Of a stretch of 64,000 bases of DNA, positions 59,590-64,000 are shown in pieces (position 1 is the stretch's first letter; each line of letters begins with the position of its first letter). Below the pieces are notes generated by a model. That model was given only the letters and a program-made list of their open reading frames with translations. It was not told where the DNA came from and made no database searches. The stretch is taken from the NCBI GenBank assembly GCA_018105865.1, contig CM030832.1, positions 27,110,586 through 27,174,585 of the forward strand. The letters are read 5' to 3'. The stretch is from Metaphire vulgaris (Eukaryota > Annelida > Clitellata > Crassiclitellata > Megascolecidae). The position numbers and the translations under genes were made by a program.

Positions 59590-61200
59590 GTACATTAATG
59601 TTTATATGTTTTTGATTAGCTTAATATTCAATATTTGCTTTCATTTGTTTGCAAAGGCTGCCAAATGGTGAATGGGTTTTGAATTTGGGGACATTTGGGG
59701 TTTAAGGGAATTGAATCTGTGCAGTGTTTGTAAATACTTTTGCACACTTGATGTCAATGTGGATATTTAGCCATTAGAACAAAAGACCAGTTAGTGGCGA
59801 TTTTTCTATTAATGATATCAAATACTGGCGCCTGTTTTATGTTGATAATTGTTGTACATATATTAATTAGAGTGCACATGTAGACTGTGAAGCATTCAGA
59901 ACAGGATCCTTGGCATTTGGCAATTGGTTGTCTGTGAGCGACTCGACACTGCTTAATTTCTAAAAGCACCGCTTCAGACAATATGATTGTGGCTCTTGGA
60001 ACGCTGTTTGGTATTTTAGACAGAGATTTGTTTAAAGCATTTTCAAATGCCTGAGACTATTTCTGAGCAAATTAACTTACATGCTTTGTTATCTTTTTCT
60101 AAGTGACTGATTTTAGGTAAGTTCATGGCTTAACCAATATCGCCTTCAATCAGTTTTCCCAAGGAATAATCAAATCTTTATATTTTTCCTTCAAAAATTG
60201 TTTCCAACCAATTTTCTTTAGTTTCCTATTGTACGATTGTATTGGTGTGCAATTTTCAAAATTATCAACTTTTGTTGACCTTTCTTGCTCAATTACTATT
60301 AACAGAATTGCTTTTGGTTGCCAAATGACATTCTTTGTGATGAATTAAAATCAAACTTATTTGGAGCTCTTTCCTTTCTGAGTGAGTGACCAGTTGTCTT
60401 TTGGGCAGATGTTGTTTGATGGCAAATAGTTCCTTGATTCTCTGTTGCCATCTGCGTCAGCCGATGGCAATTGATTCTGTTGTGGATCTTGTGTAAGTTT
60501 TACAGATGACACAGGTTTTGAATATTCCTGATGAATTATTGTATTCTATTTGTGTACACTAACTAAGTTTTGAAGCAGTAGGCGTGTTAAAATAGCAATT
60601 GTGTTATGGGTCCTTTTATTTTTTCAAAGTATAGAATAGTACTGCTGCAATGGACACCTTACAGTAGGTGGTGGATGGAAACCTCTGATTGACTTATAGA
60701 TAAGATTTAAGTATTATGGAAGCTCTTTGCATGCACTAACTTATTATTCATTATTACTAGATGTTGAGAATTAACTACAGACTCTTATGCATGGGCTGGA
60801 CATTTCAGTTAAAACTCTGCTTTTCTGTATAAACTCATGATATTCATTGTATTGGATTCTTTTTGCTGAAATTTTGTTGTTTGAATTCCGATCTCAGCAG
60901 AGTGTGTTGATCAGAACATTCCATGAAACTATAAAGATTAACACTCAGAAATCTAGGTAATGTTTTCTGGTTTGAAGAAATGTTTAGAGGTTTAAAAGCA
61001 ATGCATAATACAAGATGTTAGCATTAGGCCTATAAGGAAAGTTTTCTCAAATTCTGTTTTGTGGTTTGTAGACATTTGATTTTAAAATGTCAGTTTCAAA
61101 TAATAATTCTCACTTCGCTGTCTTTACAATATTTTGATTTTTATTAGTAATCATTAAGACTGATTTTCTGTTAGAATTCACTTATCAAGAACTTCATATT
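59590..61200. other. AT-rich intergenic stretch
   Basis: Nothing beyond AT-rich single-copy-looking sequence. Either distal 3' UTR of GALNT or intergenic DNA. Confidence 0.4.
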
Positions 61201-61204
61201 GGTG

Positions 61205-61345
61205 CCAATAGTTTCACTGTTGTGGTAGGGTTCTTGCCACGCAACCCGAGGGTAGAGGGTTCTAATCTTACCCTAGCCACTGTTGTATAGTGACCTTGAG
61301 CTAGTTGTTTACCCCTGACTTGCTCTTCACTTAATGATTCTTCAC
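61205..61345 (+). mobile_element. tRNA-derived SINE
   Basis: TGTGGTAGGGTTCTTGCCAC (A-box region) is followed by GAGGGTTCTAATC (B box) at tRNA spacing. Then comes CCACTGTTGTATAGTGACCTTGAGC, body text common in animal tRNA-SINEs. It runs up to the transposon beginning 61362. The tail is short and no duplication was found. Confidence 0.6.
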
Positions 61346-62099
61346 TTTGTGAATGACTTAAGGGGCCATCCATAAATGGCGTCATGTACTTGGGCGGGGG
61401 AGGGGTTCCAGAAATGTGACGTCACAATACTAAATATTTTATTATTACCGCAATGCTAAGTTACCGCAAAATTGAACGTATTTTACACTTATAATTATTA
61501 CACACTTCATTTGTTTAAAATTGAAAATGTTTGAATATTATTTCAACTATAATAATTATAATGAATATATTTTCAAACAAAGCGTTAATTTTGACATTGA
61601 AAAGACGACAAGAGGAGAGGAGTTACGCGTTATGATGTCATATTTGAGGTAGAGGTGGGTCGATTAATCGAAATCGTAATCGCGATTTTGGAAAAACCAA
61701 ATCGAAATCGACACGATTATCAAATTAATCGATAATCGTCGAAAAATAATCGAAATCGCGATTATTTTAATTATTCCCGAATATTATATTATACAATATT
61801 TCCGATTCAAAGAAAGATCAATTTACCAGTTGATTATCAGATTTTCATTGAAAATGGATTCAACATCCAGTGTAAAGACAGGTCGATTATCTTTCTAATC
61901 GATATCGCGATTTTTGAAAAGCGAAATCGAAACGGTGTGATTATTAAATTTAATCGAAATAATCGATAATCTTCGAAAAAATAATCAAATCGGCTTATTT
62001 TTTGATTATTCCCGGGCCGTTATATTATACAATATTTCCAATTCAAAGAAAGATCAATTTACCAACCATTTGTTTTTTAAAATGGATTCAACTGCGTAT

Positions 62100-62430
62100 A
62101 AGACAGTCCCATCTTTCTGGATTTGACAGCAGGCACTCAATGCGATGGGCACGGGCCCCCTGATGCCCAAACTCTCGCTCAATTTGCCACCCTGGTTCTG
62201 TCAACTTGTGGAATTGCTCATCTCTGAGAGACGGTTCTGAGTTCACTTGGGAGAAGATGTCAGCTCCTGGAGACGTCAGCGAAACGGTCTAACACAGTGT
62301 TCAGTTCTAGCACCTATGTTATTCAATTTGTAGGCTTATAGGCCTGCAAACGACTTAACCGGATACCATCAGTAGGAAGTTTGGATACGCTGACGATATC
62401 GGTCTTGCCACTCAGGCGTGATCCTTTAAG
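62100..62430 (+). pseudogene. Reverse-transcriptase fragment inside the hAT-like element
   Basis: Translates with frameshifts to pieces such as LSLNLPPWFCQLVELLIS, 'SDRRF', and a YADDIGLAT-like segment (GGATACGCTGACGATATC). This is the palm of a non-LTR reverse transcriptase. The same fragment begins at the same junction in the second copy near 63830, where FLDLTAAFDAVWHVGLMHKL is readable. Confidence 0.8.
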
Positions 62431-62442
62431 GAGATTGAAGAC

Positions 62443-63137
62443 CAGGGTTATTTCTAGGATTGTGAATTGGGGTGGGGTGTCAGGAAAATCTGGGGTTTTA
62501 TTTCTAGGATTGTAGGATTGTGAATTTGGGGTGTCGGGAAAATCTGGGGTGTCGAAATTTGGAGGTCTCTACCGAAAAAGGCTGACAAGCAAAAAACGTT
62601 ATAGAGACTCACAAAAGTCTGACACGCAAAAAGTCATCCGAGGATAAAAGTTGTGGGGTGTATTTCTCCATTTGGGGCAGGCCCTTCAGAAGCTGAAGGA
62701 GGCCCAGACCAGTTAGAATTTCGAGGCCTCTCCTAGCCTTCCCAACAATTAAAATTTTGACAAGCGAAAAAAGGTAATCACCAATTTTGAGGACCGCAGA
62801 ATACCTTCCTAGCTTTCCCAAAATCCCAAAATTGTCAACAAGCAAAAAAGGTCATCACCAAATTTTGAGGCCCCTTCTAGCTAGTAGTAGCTATCTAGCT
62901 TTCTTGCTCTCCCAGAATTCTAGACAAGGAAACAAAGGGAGGCCCCCAAATGATGGAGGCCCGGGCCGAATGGCCCTCCTGGCCCCCCTCTGAATGGGCC
63001 TGTTTGGGGGTGTTCAGGGCTAATCAATATGCATTCTGTATGCATACCATTGTCACATTACCAAATTTTAGGGGGTGTCGACCTCAAATTGGGGTGGGTG
63101 GGTGTTGGGGGGTGTTAGGGGTGTAGAAATATCCCTG
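62443..63137. mobile_element. Nested MITE, CAGGG-TATTTCTA family
   Basis: Left end CAGGGTTATTTCTAGGATTG, right end GTAGAAATATCCCTG. The flanks TTGAAGAC and TTGAAAAC match at seven of eight positions. It is related to 39030-39276. Confidence 0.85.
62678..63002. mobile_element. Innermost MITE, 'CAGGCCCTTCAGA' family
   Basis: CAGGCCCTTCAGAAGC at the left is inverted as CTCTGAATGGGCCTG at the right. TTTGGGG borders both sides. It splits the 62443-63137 element. Confidence 0.7.
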
Positions 63138-63583
63138 TTGAAAACCAACTGAACATCGATACACAGAGGTTGCCGAATACTGTAAAATATGGCGGGAAAG
63201 ACAGTTTCTAAAGGTACTGTGAAATAATCGAAATCGAAATCGATTATATAAAAACCGTAATCGTAAAAATCGTAATCGTGAAAAATAATCCAAAATAATC
63301 GTAATCGTAATCGTAAAAAATAATCGTAATCGACCCAGCTCTAATTTGAGGGGGTCTGACTTTTTGTGACAAATGGAGGGGCAAAAAACCAGCCCAAATC
63401 GCGTGACGTCATTTATGGATGGATCATGGCCCTTAACGTGCTATAGCAACCATGAAAATTAATAATTCATAGAATGCTGCAAAGCTTATGGACTTTGATA
63501 CTAAAAAGAGAATGGCATAAGACCAGAAGAGAGAAAGACGGAGGTGACTGACTGGCAAGTGGAGATGGGCGATACATCTAGTG

Positions 63584-64000
63584 TAGAGGTGGGTCGATTA
63601 ATCGAAATCGTAATCGATATCGCGATTTTTGGAAAAACCGAAATCGAAATCGAGACGATTATTAAATAAATCGAAATAATCGATAATCGTCGAAAAAATA
63701 ATCGAAATCGCGATTATTTTTCGATTATTCCCGTAAGTTATATTATACAATATTTCCGATTCAAAGAAAGATCAATTTACCGTTGATTATCAGATTTTCA
63801 TTGAAAATGGATTCAACTGCGTATAAAGACAGGCACCATCTTTCTGGATTTGACAGCAGCTTTCGATGCGGTGTGGCATGTGGGTTTGATGCACAAACTC
63901 TCGCTCAATTTGCCACCCTGGTTCTGTCAACTTGTGGAATTACTCATCTCTGACAGACGGTTCTTAGTTCACTTGGGAGATGTCAGCTCCTGGAGACGTC
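63584..64000. mobile_element. Second copy of the RT-carrying hAT-like element (cut by window end)
   Basis: Starts TAGAGGTGGGTCGATTAATC and follows 61650 onward closely, including the junction AATGGATTCAACTGCGTATA into the RT fragment. It continues past the window. Confidence 0.88.

Larger units (their letters stand above)
61650..63343. mobile_element. hAT-like element carrying an RT fragment
   Basis: Starts TAGAGGTGGGTCGATTA and ends TAATCGACCCAGCTCTA. ATTTGAGG is perfectly duplicated at 61642-61649 and 63344-63351. The interior is rich in AATCG/CGATT palindromes, and the left terminal region is repeated at about 61880. It contains the RT fragment and a nested MITE. Confidence 0.92.
61362..63432. 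mobile_element. Outer MITE of a four-level nest (GGGGCCATCC family)
   Basis: Left end GGGGCCATCCATAAATGGCG, right end GACGTCATTTATGGATGG...ATGGCCC. TTAA flanks both sides (61358-61361, 63433-63436). Its own sequence resumes on both sides of the inserted hAT element. Confidence 0.8.

Overview
The window is animal nuclear DNA, not bacterial. Coding sequence is split into short exons with GT-AG introns, microsatellites are abundant, and many non-LTR retrotransposons and small DNA transposons are present. Gene content (voltage-gated calcium-channel alpha2/delta subunit, collagen XV/XVIII with endostatin, mucin-type O-GalNAc transferase) is metazoan. Compact introns, intron-rich conserved genes and repeat style suggest a marine invertebrate, possibly an early-branching one. 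The species cannot be fixed from sequence alone.

Layout: (1) 58-10289, + strand: the 3' half of an alpha2/delta (CACNA2D-like) gene. One of its introns carries a complete but decayed DNA transposon (6383-8770) with about 143-bp terminal inverted repeats and an 8-bp target duplication. (2) 14050-17723, - strand: at least two exons of an unrecognised zinc-finger protein. (3) 17.7-23.5 kb: intergenic, with transposon and LINE fragments. (4) 23569-44314, + strand: a collagen XV/XVIII orthologue with signal peptide, thrombospondin-N/laminin-G-like domain, acidic low-complexity exons, a very short collagen helix with an RGD, trimerisation domain, hinge and endostatin. Its introns hold a recent restriction-like-endonuclease LINE, older LINE pieces, several small DNA transposons and a 650-bp polypyrimidine tract. 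(5) 44.3-52.7 kb: repeats, including a 5S-rRNA-headed SINE and a nearly full-length APE-type LINE. (6) 52932-59192, + strand: a complete polypeptide GalNAc-transferase with two tandem homologous versions of the exon encoding the catalytic flexible loop. (7) 61.3-64 kb: a four-level nest of DNA transposons, one family of which carries a reverse-transcriptase fragment.

The three + strand genes all make secretory-pathway or cell-surface products. I see no operon-like relation between them. Exon boundaries were placed by reading frame, splice phase and family resemblance. Most phases close; places where they do not are stated.
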